DNA of 64,000 bases from positions 62,001 through 126,000 of the forward strand of contig CAWUHX010000326.1 in assembly GCA_963922205.1 (NCBI GenBank). Direction: 5' to 3'. Below the pieces are notes generated by a model. That model did not search any database. It was not told the origin of the DNA and was given only the letters and a program-made list of their open reading frames with translations. Shown here one piece after another: positions 19,267 through 31,474 of the stretch. The position numbers and the translations under genes are program-made. Positions within the stretch are counted from its first letter, which is position 1; the number at the start of each line of letters is the position of its first letter. The stretch is from Romanomermis culicivorax (Eukaryota; Nematoda; Enoplea; Mermithida; Mermithidae).

Positions 19267-19680
19267 TGAAAGATGGTTGTTTTGGTGAGGGGGTGAGGTG
19301 GAGGGTACCAGATCGGATCACTTGTGGGTTCGGGGCTTGGTAAGTATGGCTACGGGCGGTGAAGGCGATGAGCAAAGAATAAAAAAAAATGCTAATCAAT
19401 ATTCAATGAAAAGATGAATGACATAGACCACCCAGAATGCCTGGAGGGGATACGATGATGAATCTCTTTCCCTATTTTATCCAACACTAAACTAAGAACA
19501 ACAAACTAAATACAATTTGCCTTTATGGCCCACAAAACGATTTATGCAAAACAATTTATACAAGTTTTGATATACATGTTACTATATTTATGAATGTGTA
19601 TTTGATTATTAATTGTTTACTGTAATTACAAAATAGAAAATAAATGGTAATACCAGTTTAGCTAAGTGTGGTATACTACA
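19267..19680 (-). repeat. 3' LTR of element C
   Basis: 414 bp, TGAAAGATGG...GTATACTACA. The matching 5' LTR is at 31728-32157 (430 bp). Just inside it, read leftward, the sequence GCCGAGGGG abuts the LTR and may be the polypurine tract. Confidence 0.93.
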
Positions 19681-20860
19681 CCCCTCGGCCCTGGGGGAAA
19701 CAAAATGTGAATAAGGCAGAAAAGGAGGGAGAAAAGGAAATATAAGGATGGAGGTGGAGGAAAAGGAGGAGGAAGGAGGAAAAGGTGGAATTGGGTTCAG
19801 AGGGGATGTCACGAGGATGGATAAAAAAGGACTTCGGGGAGTCATCAGATGCGAAATACTTAGGCCATGATAACCCCCTGGGACTCATCACCACCATGTA
19901 GTGACTCCGAAGGCCAGCCACCCTACTGGTTGCTGGGAGCCCCTGAGATTGGACAGAAATAAGAAAGGGGAAAATAAGGAAAACAAAGGAGATAAAGGGG
20001 GTGTGAGTCACATTTTGTTGTTGTTTTGGAGAAAAAGGGGAGAATTAATTTGAAAATTTGGTGAGCCAGGGAACCTCTTAGAAAACCTAAACCGGTATGT
20101 TTTGTCTGGAGAAATTATGTAAACAACTATTTTGAAGGATACTCCTTCAACACATTCTAGTTTAAATAAATTTTTTGGAATTTTAAATATTAAATTTGAA
20201 AAATGCGAAAAAGTATATGAGGATAGTCTTGAAAATGTGAGAAAAAAAGAACAAAAGATTATATAGAAAGAGATAACATAGGCCATTGGTGGCAAACGTA
20301 AATCCACACGACACCCAAATGTTCAATGTTCAATAAAGGTTTCGGATTGGCCTGGCCGAAAACGACAATGTTCCAATCAAAAAAGTCTTTCTTTCTGTTG
20401 CATATCAAATCAACAAGGCAAGTTGCGACGTGTAATACTTTGAAATTGTTGCCACATTGGAATCCTATTCAATATATCTTTTGCCTTCATGGCCTGCATA
20501 GAAATCAAATCTACAAGACGAAATATTGTTCAATCGATGAAAATAATAACCACTCTCGAAAAGCAAAAAAATTGGCAAAAATCAAAGATCGACAATGAAG
20601 ATTCAGATATCACTAAAGCGACTGTAAGGCACAATAGTTTCAAAAATATCGCAGCTGATCCGCATAAAGTTTTGTAACGGAAAAACGGGTAATACTGTCC
20701 AATGGTAAGGCAGCATGAGATTGCTATCTGATCTGAAAAACTGAACGAGATGAGAGAAAAGAAATAATGTACAACATCACATTTTCAATACATTATATAT
20801 ATATATATATTTTTTTTTCTTCTTTTTTTCTGTTTTCACTTCATCACATATCACTGGCGG
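19681..20860. other. 3' untranslated region of element C, including a purine-rich tract
   Basis: No coding frame is convincing. Between about 19715 and 19800 the + strand is almost pure A/G (GGAGGGAGAAAAGG-type). A (TA)n run of about 16 bp followed by a T run lies near 20797-20830. A rightward ORF of 90 codons at 20326-20598 has Lys/Asn-rich, AT-driven composition and is not supported as a gene. Confidence 0.5.
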
Positions 20861-20869
20861 CTTCGACGG

Positions 20870-22640
20870 TCGACTACAGTATGAGGGATATAGCCACGAT
20901 TAACTCTAACTTCAATTTGAGGCGGCAGCAGCAATGGGGAAGGTGATTGGTGGGAGTGTTTGTATCAATCATAGTGTGAGCTAGGATCATCATAATATCG
21001 TTTTTGAGGGTAGTTGTGGTGGTATTGATTTTGCCATTTCTGATCTGAGGATTGCTGGCACTCTGATTGGTTAGGGGGCCAAGTGTTTGTAGTTTGGGGT
21101 TTAAGTTTGCCCCACGCCCCACTAATGATCAGTGGATTCATCAATTTCTGCAGCATAATTTGTTTATCACAGTCTGGGATGGCAATAGATATTCACTCGC
21201 ATTCACTCTGATGCAGAGTTTGCAATTGTTCCAAAGCATCTTTCAATTCTGGATTCTTGCCCTGTTGGGCTACCAATCGCAAATAGTTCGGCACAAAATG
21301 TTCAGCCCATTGGTAATTTGACCAAATCTTTTGTACTGTTCGCGCAGCGTGGGCCACTTTGTGCAGTAATAAGGCTGTCAAAAGGTTTGTGCCGGTTAAT
21401 GCAGAAGCCAGCGACCATTCACGAAACCAATTAATACGAAGGGCTCCATTTGTAACCATAGTTCGCTGGTTAATCTTTGCGTCGAATAGTTTCCATAACT
21501 TGCAAATGCTCTGTATTGCGTTTGTGTCATTTCAAATTGATAGTTGTTTGCCTTGTAGATCTGGATTACTGCTTGTTGAATATCAGCTAAATTGTCGTCT
21601 GATAATGGTAACATGACTGCAGCAAGGAATTCCTGCAGGGCTGGTGTTTCCAAAGATGTTGGACCCTCTCGCTGATCATATAGATGGGCCAAGAATGCAT
21701 TTTCTCTCATTTCGTTCTCTGCGTCTTTCTGAGCTTGAGCGCTAGTTGTTGGTCTCTGTATAAGCATAAGTTGTTGGTCAATTTGGGCTTTCGGGGCCTT
21801 GGCTTCTTCATATTTCTGTTCACGCCTTTTTTGAGTTCTTTTGATGTTCATTTGTGTGCTCGCACTAGTCTGGAATTGTGTGGGAGGTGGTGGTAACAAA
21901 GGAGGTTCTGTAGCAGGTGGAATAGTGGTAGGCTGCGATGCTGGAAGACTTTGAGAGCTAGGAGTTTGCACAATCTGTTGACCCTGCGATGATGGAGGAT
22001 TTGCCAACATAACCAGGAGGTTCAGGCGCACCAATTCCAGTAGATGTATTTCGTCTTGATGCTGCACATACATAACACATTGCTGGCAGCTGATTGGTGG
22101 CGTCCTAGGGCGATATTGAGGTATAGGCTGTACTATTGGTGGGGCCGGCAGCGTACATCGGACCAGCATCCAAACTCCTGTGGGTGGTCGAGGAGCTTGT
22201 GAGGGTTGAAAAGGCTGCATTGCATTTGAACAAATGGAGGCAGAAGGAGAACTTTGTGGGGCACCCACTGGTCGAACCGTGCCAAAACTTGTGGCAACAA
22301 TCATGCTACGTTCAATTTCCATCAAAGATGATTTCACCATTGTGACTTGGATTTAAGAATGGTTAATTCTCGCCAGTCTTTGCTCTGCAGCTTCTTCTTC
22401 ATCTGAAATGGCGTAAATTTCATCTTCTACTTCTACTACATAATCACTTTCTTTGCTTTCTTTAATTCTTGCCGGGGCATGTGGAACATTGGCTGCTATC
22501 AGAGGGGGTGGGTTTCTTCCACAATTACCTTGGTCACTTCTTCCGTGTCTTTGGAGTCTTTTGCTGCTTCTGTTTTGGTTGCGTGAGCTGAATATGTGAT
22601 TCAGCCAGTTCACCGCCAGGCATGGTGGTCTCTGGACCAT
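20870..22640 (-). pseudogene. ORF C relative (element C)
   Basis: Leftward coding remnants. The first part has an acidic stretch ([21 protein letters not shown]); next a Pro/Gln/Ser-rich linker; then a core with [15 protein letters not shown] and a helical continuation that lines up by position and pattern with [13 protein letters not shown] of element A. The tail is Gln/Asn/Tyr-rich (KWQNQYHHNYPQ) in place of the RGG tail of A and B. Relationship is inferred from order and weak similarity. Confidence 0.5.
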
Positions 22641-22968
22641 ACAAGTCCTGACTGGTGAGCTCAGTGCCTAAAATGTATTCATTTGACGAGGCCTGAGACA
22701 CCACGTTTTTGAGATATCAGTCCAATTGAGATTTAGGGGGTTCGGAAGGCAAGGGGGGCACTGTACCTTGCATCATTTGAAATGCTTATTCTCTTCTGGT
22801 GTATTCACATCTTGCTTCCTCTTCCATTTCTTGATCAGCTTTTACTTGAGTGGTGATGTCGATATTGATGTCCATTTCTACTATGTGTAGTAGTCGAGGA
22901 AGATGGTCATCACCATCGGAGTTGGTCAACAAGAATGGTTCACTAAGACACAATTGTTCCCATTTGCA

Positions 22969-24243
22969 TCACATGGTTAAGAAGAACCAACAATCATCTT
23001 GATATTGCTTGTTGATAGTGATATTATCACCTTCAGATCGCCGTTTTGCATGCGTTTCTTCAAAAATAATGAGTACAATGTTGAAACAATTATACATGTA
23101 ATCCATTTTCTTATTGGCAATGTCGTGGGGTGCCTGAATGATGAGGGTTCCAGATGCCGTTTCATTTTGTTGCCTAGCACTCGGATTAGGCCCATCTTCA
23201 ATAATTCGTTTAACTAATTTGTCATCAACTTTCAGGCATTGAAGATGCTGTTGAATTTCGGCTTTGATTCTTCGACCCTCTTCAACAGTACTTGGCCAAA
23301 TATAGTACAGAATCAGGCTGATATCTTTGGGGATTCGACTGATATTCATTTGGTTGGTTGAATCAAAAAAATCGGGAAAATGTTTTAGATGGTTAAGTCC
23401 AATATCTCCGGTAAATGTTACTGGATCTTGCACAGGCTTGTTACACGTAAAACGGGGCTTGTAAGAGGGTTGGGCCATCATAGGCCCGGCATCTGATGGA
23501 TCTGACGATAAATAACTGCCTAAAGCTTTGTATTCTCTGATCAAATCAGGATCAGTTTCCATTCTCCTCTGCATGTCATCGACGAGGGAATACTGTTTGT
23601 ATTCTTCTTCCTCCCATTCTTCTCTTGTTTTCTTTGGGTTTTGAACTGAAGGCATTGGTTTGTTGGCCCTGTTTACTGTCACATGGTTTCGAAATCTTGA
23701 CGGGAAAGGGTGGATACACAAAACAATATCGTGATTAATCTTTCGATACGAGCAATGGGAATGCGCTGCTTCTTGATTGATGTGACACATATAACGTTTT
23801 GTGGCCTCTTGCCACATATAGAAGGTGGCCCTAGACGAAAATGGTAGTTTATTGGCTGGAACCTTGTACATATCCAAATCTGTGTCAGGAATGGCTTTAT
23901 CAGGTAAATGTTCATGTATCTGATTGGGGTTATAGGTGATAGAAGACACCATTTGATAGTCGTGAGCAAATGTTGGAAACAGATCTTGAATGTCGCCGCA
24001 AAGATGAAAATGCAACATCGCAAAAAATAAATTAAGCCTCAATGGACTGTCCAAAGCTGTGTAGAGTTCTAAATGCTTTGGAACTGTTGGTGCAAGAAGT
24101 TGGGTTTTAACTTGATAACTATTAAAGTTTATGATGAAGGGAGTGGGATCCACGCCCAGGAATTCTGAGGCAAGCCCCTTCAAACCCTGAAGTTGTGGCA
24201 TAATCCCTAACTGGTCAAAAATGGGGGGGGGGAATCCCCGCAT
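22969..24243 (-). CDS. Exonuclease C-terminal part fused to ORF B relative (element C)
   Basis: An open frame of 424 residues. Near its start GLKGLASEFLGVD resembles the helix before the third motif of RNase D-type enzymes, and the third motif itself is YTALDS at residues 61-66 (24046-24063). The remainder lines up with ORF B of element A: NISRIPKDISLILYYIWPS matches the WPH block, and KKMDYMYNCFNIVLIIFEE matches [14 protein letters not shown]. It shows in a single frame that exonuclease end and ORF B belong to one protein in this family. No membrane segment. Confidence 0.6.
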   Translation of the reverse strand: MRGFPPPIFDQLGIMPQLQGLKGLASEFLGVDPTPFIINFNSYQVKTQLLAPTVPKHLELYTALDSPLRLNLFFAMLHFHLCGDIQDLFPTFAHDYQMVSSITYNPNQIHEHLPDKAIPDTDLDMYKVPANKLPFSSRATFYMWQEATKRYMCHINQEAAHSHCSYRKINHDIVLCIHPFPSRFRNHVTVNRANKPMPSVQNPKKTREEWEEEEYKQYSLVDDMQRRMETDPDLIREYKALGSYLSSDPSDAGPMMAQPSYKPRFTCNKPVQDPVTFTGDIGLNHLKHFPDFFDSTNQMNISRIPKDISLILYYIWPSTVEEGRRIKAEIQQHLQCLKVDDKLVKRIIEDGPNPSARQQNETASGTLIIQAPHDIANKKMDYMYNCFNIVLIIFEETHAKRRSEGDNITINKQYQDDCWFFLTM

Positions 24244-24262
24244 TTTTGTATGATCTGCATTT

Positions 24263-24771
24263 TCAGATCATACAACATCGCATGTATTGATGAGATAAAA
24301 TAGTCAATATATTCCCGGGGATGGACATATAAAAGCCGAAAGTTCTCAAAATTGCTTGTATATCCTGCTTCATTTGGAAGCCGATGATTATATAATTTTT
24401 GATAAAGATTTCCACAGCAATTTTATGCCAGCCCCAGGAAGAAATATGGGCCGCATCAAACAGAAAATTATAACCCACAGTGGTAGAGATTGTTACTAAC
24501 CGTGCATACATTTTATCGCTGTGCATCAGCAATCATTTCTCAAACATAACACTTTTCAATGCTGCATATCGTAATCCGGAGACTTGCTCTGTGTCAATCC
24601 AAATAATCTTTACCCTGGGGAACTGCGATTCTCGCAAATTCTTAATAATTTCCGGAATCATGGTGTTGGTAACGCAAACCTGATTGTATACCGTGGAGAT
24701 TAGACAATTGAATGTCATATCAAAATACCGATCCAAGTGAAGAAATCGGGCAATCCGCTTATGATTAATAT
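24263..24771 (-). pseudogene. Exonuclease-like N-terminal part (element C)
   Basis: Read leftward from the acceptor at 24772: a segment like DxNxK...LDRYFDMTF that matches the start of the A-family domain, then Exo I IIWIDTEQV (D-x-E), then FLFDAAHI and Exo II IIIGFQMKQDIQAIL with its Asp. These motifs fit the DEDD pattern and their spacing fits that of A1. The element is broken in this region. Confidence 0.55.
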
Positions 24772-25200
24772 CTGAAAGTAGAAAAGTTAAAGTATTTGGT
24801 GGTGGTAGGCAGAGGAGGAAAATAGTGTTAGATAGCGGGTAGGTTATATGTTAACTAAAATTTTACACCACTACTCAAAGCATTAGGCATGAAGACGCAT
24901 GCACTTGCTTCACCCTACACATAAATTTTGGGATCACATGTTGCCGGCAATGTACATACTTAAATAATAGAAATAAGGTGCATGAGGAGGCATAAATAAT
25001 ATTTGATACAAAATATTTGAGGTCAAGGAGGCAAAGGAGGAGTCCGAGGCGCGAAGAATTTTGAAACAAATATGGTTTTTGAATTTTGGCAGAAAAATAA
25101 TACAATACCATGATTTCATATCTTTCTGAACGTATTGGCCGACAAAAAACCCAAAATTTACCCCTTTGAGGGATAATATTAATTAGCATAAACAACTTAC
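24772..25200 (-). other. Phase-1 intron of the accessory gene (element C)
   Basis: Donor G|GTAAG at 25196-25201 and acceptor CTACTTTCAG ending at 24772, read leftward. 429 bp. The split-codon phase equals that in A1 and B. Confidence 0.6.
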
Positions 25201-25325
25201 CGCTGTTGTGGAAATGACAGTTTGTTTGTAAGGTCGGGTTGTGAGTCGGAATAATGGTGTCAACACATGAGTGCTTGCGGGGCATGCCACCAGGTGACAC
25301 GCCAGCCCACGATTGCATATCCAAA
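25201..25325 (-). CDS. Leader exon of the accessory gene (element C)
   Basis: Read leftward from a GTTTAG acceptor near 25330, an ATG opens about 40 codons ending LQTNCHFHNSG at the donor, in the place of QDNRFFFIDG in A1. Similarity is weak; position, donor and phase carry the identification. Confidence 0.45.
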
Positions 25326-25329
25326 CTAA

Positions 25330-25802
25330 ACAGCTTCAATTTGCTATAAGTGAAAAATGAAGTTAAATTTTTGGAGAGTGGATGAAAAATTGGAGAAAAA
25401 TATTTTTGAAGTGAAATATTATGTAGTTGTGGAAGAAACTGAAGTTGTTTCAATATCACTACATACTTACAAGAAAATTGCTGCGATAAATAACTAAAAA
25501 TAACCAAATAAATTCACGGGATATGTAAAATCGGAGTTTTTTATCCTAGTGAAAGTCGGGCATGCAGGAGAAGTGAGCAAAACGCAAAATATTTCGGAAG
25601 CGAGAACAGAGTGATTCTACAATGGCTTAAGAGTAAAGAAAATTGTAACAATTTACATAAATAATGATAAATGATACCTATTCACGATGAAATAACGCTA
25701 ACATAAATACATTGATGAGAGAAATCCATACAAAAAGATTCGAAAAAATAAATAAGAAAAGGGAAACGCTTGGAATGGATGTTTTAAAAATCAATAACTG
25801 GG
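25330..25802. other. Spacer between pol and accessory cassette (element C)
   Basis: AT-rich DNA between the end of Pol and the leader exon. A long leftward ORF crosses it but its composition is AT-driven. No other feature is seen. Confidence 0.45.
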
Positions 25803-26840
25803 TTACTGTAGTGATGGGAAGCGTTTAAGGAAGGGTTTGACCCTGCAAATCGCGACAATGCGGGAATTCAAAATATTCTTAACATTCACAATAGAGATAA
25901 CCTTCTTATTTTGCTTATTGATTAACATTACAATAAAAGGCCCGCTCCAATAAAAATGTGTTTTACTCTTACCCATTTCACAACACAGCAATACGAGGTC
26001 ACCTACAGTATAATCACCCATGTGCGCCTTCTCATCAAATTGCTTTTTTGACACCACTTCTGACGTCAGCAACTCTTTCAGGACTTCGTTATGAATTGAT
26101 GTTAAATTTTCAAAAAGCAAGTACTGACATGTGTCAAAATTATTAATTAGTGGTCCTTTTGCAACTGCCGTGACGTCAACTCTCAGCAGTGGCTCGTGTC
26201 CAAAAAGTAGACTATGGGGACTTTTCTTTGTGATCTTGTGAGGTGTGGCTCTATAAGAAAATAACGTGAGGTCTAGGAATTTAGGCCAATCTTCAGTGTT
26301 ATTATAAGCAAGTTTACACAGGTGATCAATTAGTGTGCAGTTGAAGCATTCAACCATGCTGTTACATGGCAGGTGATAGGCCTTTGTTTGGATTTTTCTC
26401 ACCTTTAATAAGTCACATACCTCCCCCAGGAGTTTAGATGTATATCCTGATCCTCCATCACTGAGAAGTTGTCTTGGTGTCCCGTACCTACACACCACTA
26501 ATCTTACAAAAGTATCCACAATACTGGCTGCCGAGGTGTCCGGGATAAGTGCAGCCTCAACATATTTCGTGAAGTAATCTTGAAAAATGATTATGTACGG
26601 CATTTTTTTGGAAAAATTTGAGATGTTTACAGTATCAGAGGCAACGATATTGGAGGGAGCGACCGGTTGAATTGGGCATAGTGGCGGGGGTGGTTGACAA
26701 TCTTTCATGGTCTTTTGGCAAATATGGCAAGACTTGACCCAGTTTTGGATATCCTGTTTAATGCCTGGCCACCAGAAATGTTTTTTTGACCAAAAATGTA
26801 ATTTTATTAATACCTTGGTGGTCAAACAGGTTGGAACCAT
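25803..26840 (-). CDS. pol: Integrase part of Pol (element C)
   Basis: The HHCC zinc part ends SCHICQ; the core has ASDTVNIS, SDGGSGYTS and SMVECFN in the places of the catalytic Asp, Asp and Glu; the end has WSGPFIV (GPY/F module). It is a Gypsy-type integrase, similar to A1 (FFWWPGI, FQDYFTK, YGTPRQLLSD). It follows RNase H leftward. Fossil-grade. Confidence 0.85.
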   Translation of the reverse strand: MVPTCLTTKVLIKLHFWSKKHFWWPGIKQDIQNWVKSCHICQKTMKDCQPPPPLCPIQPVAPSNIVASDTVNISNFSKKMPYIIIFQDYFTKYVEAALIPDTSAASIVDTFVRLVVCRYGTPRQLLSDGGSGYTSKLLGEVCDLLKVRKIQTKAYHLPCNSMVECFNCTLIDHLCKLAYNNTEDWPKFLDLTLFSYRATPHKITKKSPHSLLFGHEPLLRVDVTAVAKGPLINNFDTCQYLLFENLTSIHNEVLKELLTSEVVSKKQFDEKAHMGDYTVGDLVLLCCEMGKSKTHFYWSGPFIVMLINKQNKKVISIVNVKNILNSRIVAICRVKPFLKRFPSLQ

Positions 26841-27792
26841 GAAAGTGATGCAACACTATTTTTCGCAGAGGTTGAGGTAAAATAATTTGATCAGGTTCAC
26901 CTCTTGAACTTCTATGTGCAAAATGTTGTAAAGAGAATAAAATCCTTTTACCTGATTCTCCACCTTTTGGCGGGTCTGATCTAGCCTTGGATCTACTTTT
27001 TGAGCATTGACGATTAGCTGCTGGGTGAATGGCCATTGGTCCTGGTTTGGTAGATCGTGGGGGGTCGAAAATTTTGTCTTCTTCAAGTATTTCAGGGGCC
27101 TCCAAGTCAGATTGTGGGGGTATGGCCAGTTTTTGCCTGGTTTTGGCCTTTGTCTTCACTACATTGATCACGTCTGTGGCCTCTGCTGCTTTTGATGGTG
27201 TTGGCAGATCGGTATCTGTTTTGTCAACTTTGTATTTTCGGCTGAGAAAATCAGCAAAAGCATTTTCTTTTCCCCGAACATATTCTACCAAAAAGTTAAA
27301 AGAATTTACCAAAATTGACCATTTTTGGAGACATAGATTTTTTTGAGCTAGAGTATTCTTAAACATGCCCATAAGGGGCTTATGGCCTGTTCTTATAATG
27401 ACATTAGAACCAAAAAGATAGTGGCCATACATTTGAAAGCCATACACTACCGCTAGGCACTCCCATTCAGTAGTGGAGTAGCGCATCTCGAGCTTGGACA
27501 ATTTACAGCTGGAACAAGCGATTGTCCATTTGTCGGTCGGCATTTCTTGATACAATATGGCTCCAATGGCAGAGCTGCTGGCATCCATTTGTATGAGAAA
27601 TGTCGCTGACCCATCGTATATCAGGTACCGCAAAAATGGCGTGGAGGTGAGGGCCGATTTGATGGCCTTGAAAGAAGAAATGTGCTGTTCAGTAATGTCC
27701 CACTTAATGTCTTTTCTGAGATGTTTATACAAAGGATCTGCCATTTGGGCAAGACGTTTTATAAAGCGTTTACACCATTGGACCATGCCCAA
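26841..27792 (-). CDS. pol: RNase H and linker part of Pol (element C)
   Basis: Starts in the RT connection (GMVQWCKRFIKRLA) and contains QMDASSSAIGAILYQE, TEWECLAVVYGFQMYGHYL and RTGHKPLMG, then VRGKENAFADFLSRK as in the RNase H end of Gypsy elements. A charged linker leads to integrase. Confidence 0.85.
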
Positions 27793-27974
27793 GAATGGTT
27801 GTAGGGCCTTCTGGTCCCGAGGAAAATCAAATTCTGTTACGGCTTTAATCTTTTTTGGATTTGGATATGCCCTAGAAAGCTTACCTGTTGTGGTAGAAAA
27901 TCACACTTTTCACGTTTCAGACTCAAATTAGGGGCTTGAAAACAGTCAAAAACAATTTGTAGGTTTTCAAGATG

Positions 27975-28793
27975 TTATTCGAATGTTTCTGAAAAAATGA
28001 TAATGTCATCAATGTAGACAAGACAAATTTTCCAGACATAAAGTTGCAAGACTCGCTCCATTAACCTTTGGAACTCCGCAGGAGCATTTTTGAGACCAAA
28101 GGGCATTACCGTAAACTGGTAAAGCCCCTCCTGAGAGATAAACGCTGTTTTCTCTTTGGAATCTGGTGCCATAGGTACTTGCCAGTACCCACTTTTTAAA
28201 TCAAGAGTTGTAATATACCTTGCCCCTCCCTAGCTGTCCAAGTAGTCGTTCATCCTTGGGAGAGGGTACCTGTCATCTTTGGTAATGTTGTTTATGCCTC
28301 TAAAATCGACGACAGGGCGCCAAGAGCCATCTTTCTTTGATACCAGAAATAAAGGGGCGGCCCATGGGGACTGGCTAGGTTCTATTACTTGTTTGTTGAG
28401 CATGTCCTGAATGTGTTCACGAACAATATGACGTTGCTGAATTGGTGCCTGATAGTAATGTTTTGCAATGGGTTTAGCATCTCCAGTGTCAATGGAATGC
28501 TGTGCCAAGTGAGTAATGGTTGGTGGATCACCTGATAGACTAAAAACACTGCGATTTGCAAGCGAAAATTCGTTCAATTTACCTTTTTCAGCAACATTTA
28601 GGTTCACTTTCCATACCATTTTCTCCACGCAAGGTAAAAAACTTTGATGGCTGTTATTAGTAAGCTCGGAAGCATGGTTAGGGGAGGACAGGACCTCGTG
28701 CACAAGCATAGCAATTTTGCCTATAATCTCATTTTTGCTTACCTTTACTATTTCGTTTGAATTGTTTATTATGATGACCAGAAAATGTTCCAC
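27975..28793 (-). CDS. pol: Reverse transcriptase part of Pol (element C)
   Basis: Contains [60 protein letters not shown] and the YIDDIIIFS active site. The gap between coding segments is part of the same domain. Closest in the window to RT of A and B. Confidence 0.88.
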
Positions 28794-28804
28794 ACGGGGA
28801 TTAA

Positions 28805-29602
28805 CTAAGTGTGTTCAATTGAAATGGACGAAGATGTATCATCAGATGAAACCATGTAAGGGCTAGGCGTTTTCAGCTTATCTCGCGCCAAGATTGTTCC
28901 TAGTATAACATGATCCCTATAAGGGTGAATAAGAATGGTTTTGACGGGAATAATGGGGTGTTCTCCTGCAATTTCATTAATGGTTGACGTTGTTGGCACC
29001 GGCGAAATTGCTGATGGTGGGGCTGGAGGAGGCGGCAGTAGTAGTGCCCGTGTTGGTGACTCAGGGCATTGAATATCAAAAGACACTTGTTTTTTGGCAA
29101 TTGTTAGGGTGCAGTTTCGGAAATCAAAAATTGCCCCAATACTTTCATGAGCTAAAAAGTCCGTACCAAGAATTATCGTAGGTTTGGGCCAAATCAATAC
29201 AGTATAATGGATACTATGCCTACCCAGTTCCTCCAATTTGGTATAGAAGTTGACGGGTCCCAGAGTAGGGACGCGCTGACCGTTTGCTACTGTAATATAC
29301 CCTGAGGTGGGCAAGGTATGGGGGTCTGCATGAGTGATGTGTTGGTACACGTCACACCCCATGAGGGAAGTTGTTGCCCCCATATCCAGTAGTGCTAACC
29401 CCCTCCAGTTACCAATTTTTGCCTCTATTTGTAGAGGTCGCGTCTTGTAATATCTCTGGAAGAACATACTTTCCTTTGGCATGGGTTGGCGGAAGAATCC
29501 AGGAGTCCCATCTGCTGTGCTGAGGGTGGAAATGTTGTTTTCAAAAATTTCCATTGTATCCTGAAAAATCGTAAAGATTTTTATTACCTTTTTTCCATCC
29601 AA
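28805..29602 (-). CDS. pol: Protease and RT-linker part of Pol (element C)
   Basis: [13 protein letters not shown] is at the retropepsin active-site place, followed by a flap-like region and [21 protein letters not shown], the same C-terminal hairpin as in A1. A Pro-rich loop and beta-strand linker follow. Confidence 0.85.
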   Translation of the reverse strand: MDGKKVIKIFTIFQDTMEIFENNISTLSTADGTPGFFRQPMPKESMFFQRYYKTRPLQIEAKIGNWRGLALLDMGATTSLMGCDVYQHITHADPHTLPTSGYITVANGQRVPTLGPVNFYTKLEELGRHSIHYTVLIWPKPTIILGTDFLAHESIGAIFDFRNCTLTIAKKQVSFDIQCPESPTRALLLPPPPAPPSAISPVPTTSTINEIAGEHPIIPVKTILIHPYRDHVILGTILARDKLKTPSPYMVSSDDTSSSISIEHT

Positions 29603-31474
29603 GGTGTCGCATCGTCACTATAAAACAACATGATTTCATTTTCTTTACCATTGTTAGCATTCGATTCTTGCTTACTGGGTACCTGCGACTTATTTCTAGA
29701 AGTATTAATAGAGTTATTTTGTATAAAAGGGGCAGCAACAGTTTGATCCTGAGACGAGGTTGAAGGTGTAGAAGATACATAATAATTAGGATTATAATAT
29801 TGTGGAGGAAACTGGTTTCATGCAGTGAGATTCTCACCTATGCTATGTATATTGGACGTGCGCTGTGGATTACTGTAATACATGGATGGTTTCCAAGTTG
29901 TTGGCCTCCCAGGTGGTGTGGTATAGGTACCATAACCACCACGGGTATTAGGTTGAGATGTAAAACAGGGTAGGCTCACATTTGGTGCAGTTGTGCGCGG
30001 CTGATATGAATTATCCGGAGTATTACGATAATTAACTGATATATCTACTGTCGGATTTTGCGCTGTGTACTCTTGCAACTTCACACGCTGCTCAGTTTAA
30101 TGGCCAAACATACAGTGGTAGCCGCAATAGAGGCGCGCTCTAGCCAAACCTGGTGGTTGCAACCCTGCAGGCTGTGCAGGAGTAGGCTGTGGTGCAATGT
30201 TGGTTTTCTGCAGTAGATCTATCAACTGTCCCAGAAGCGCATTATTAGTCAAAATTGCATCATTCTTGGATTGCAGCGCGGATGCAGGGGTTTGCATCGG
30301 GATTGGGGGTGTAGGGGCTGACTGTTGCTGATGCCACAAGGAGTTATTACTGTAATTACCGCATGGGGGACCCATGTTTTGACTACCCCTACCCCTATAA
30401 GAGGTATTGCTATTAGAATTTCTAGAATTACTACCTTGAAAACGGCTGTAGGTTTGTGGCCGAGGTGCGGGATCCTGATTTGCAACATGGCTTACTTGTT
30501 CTGGTAGTTTTGCCTCGTTTATTGCTAATCGATGATGCTTTTGTAGGTGCTGCTTAAATAACTCATCTTGTATCTTTAATTCCTTTTTGAGATTGTGGCA
30601 GAATGTCACTAAATCTTGTAAAGAAACAATTTGACCTTTATGTTTGTCCATGGTGGCCTGGATCACTGGCGATGATTTGCTGTAAAATTGTGTTATAATC
30701 ATTTGGTCACGTTCTTTCATCAGTTCTGTCCTGGAAAAGAGTAGGTGCATATGAATATAGACTATTTACAAATTGCACACAACTTTCCGAGTCTCCCTGG
30801 GAGATAGTTGACCATTCTCAGTGAAGGTTGCTGAGAGTACCCAGTGAAGCTAAAAAACTCAAAATAATTTGCTTAGCATTGTCATAGGAAGCAAGATCTT
30901 CCATAAAATGATGTACATCATGATACGTGGTTCGTCTCAAAATTTCCAATTTGACATTTTCAGGCAAGGGCAGATTGTCTCTAAACTGTTGATCTGAAGT
31001 CTTAAAAAACTGTAACACTAACTTTGGTTTAATGCCCATTCGCAAAGTAAAGTTAGCTATGCCCTGTTGAATCTGGTTCGAAATCTGCAGCATTTCTTTT
31101 CGTGTCAATTGAAAAACATTGTTGCTGATGTCAACATCGGTAGGGTTATTGGTCGACAAGGTGTGGGGTGGATGCCGTAATCCATAGACCCCTTGCTCAG
31201 TGGGCAACGGGCCCAAGGCATGGGAAGAGGAGGGCAAGTTTGAAGTACTTACAGGAAAATTATCCATCTCTAAATCCCTGATTTTCTGTTGCTGCGCAAC
31301 GATTTGATTTTGCATTTGCCCCAAGATGACCATCATTTTTTCCATCTGCACGGCAATGAGGTCTAGCTTGTCTTGCACCATGGGGGTGGCGACTGACGGT
31401 GGCTGTGCCATCTGCTCCGCAGCATCGGGCAGCGTAATTACTGGTTTGGCTGGTACTTTCGACATTGGTTTCAA
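29603..31474 (-). CDS. gag: Gag region (element C)
   Basis: The N-terminal part has a coiled-coil-like stretch ([19 protein letters not shown]), then a helical capsid-like part, and a C-terminal part with Asn/Gln/Pro-rich sequence and a knuckle-like CGYHCMFGH, a variant of C-x2-H-x4-H in A and B. Coding remnants reach to the start of the protease. Broken. Confidence 0.7.

Noticed and set aside
20326-20677. Rightward ORFs in the 3' region of element C as a gene
   Set aside because: Lys/Asn/Ile-rich composition follows from AT content, no domain is recognised, and there is no second copy to compare.
24875-25507. The 210-residue leftward ORF of element C as a complete protein
   Set aside because: Only the segment before the donor at 25200 has counterparts in other families; the rest runs through intron-like AT-rich DNA.
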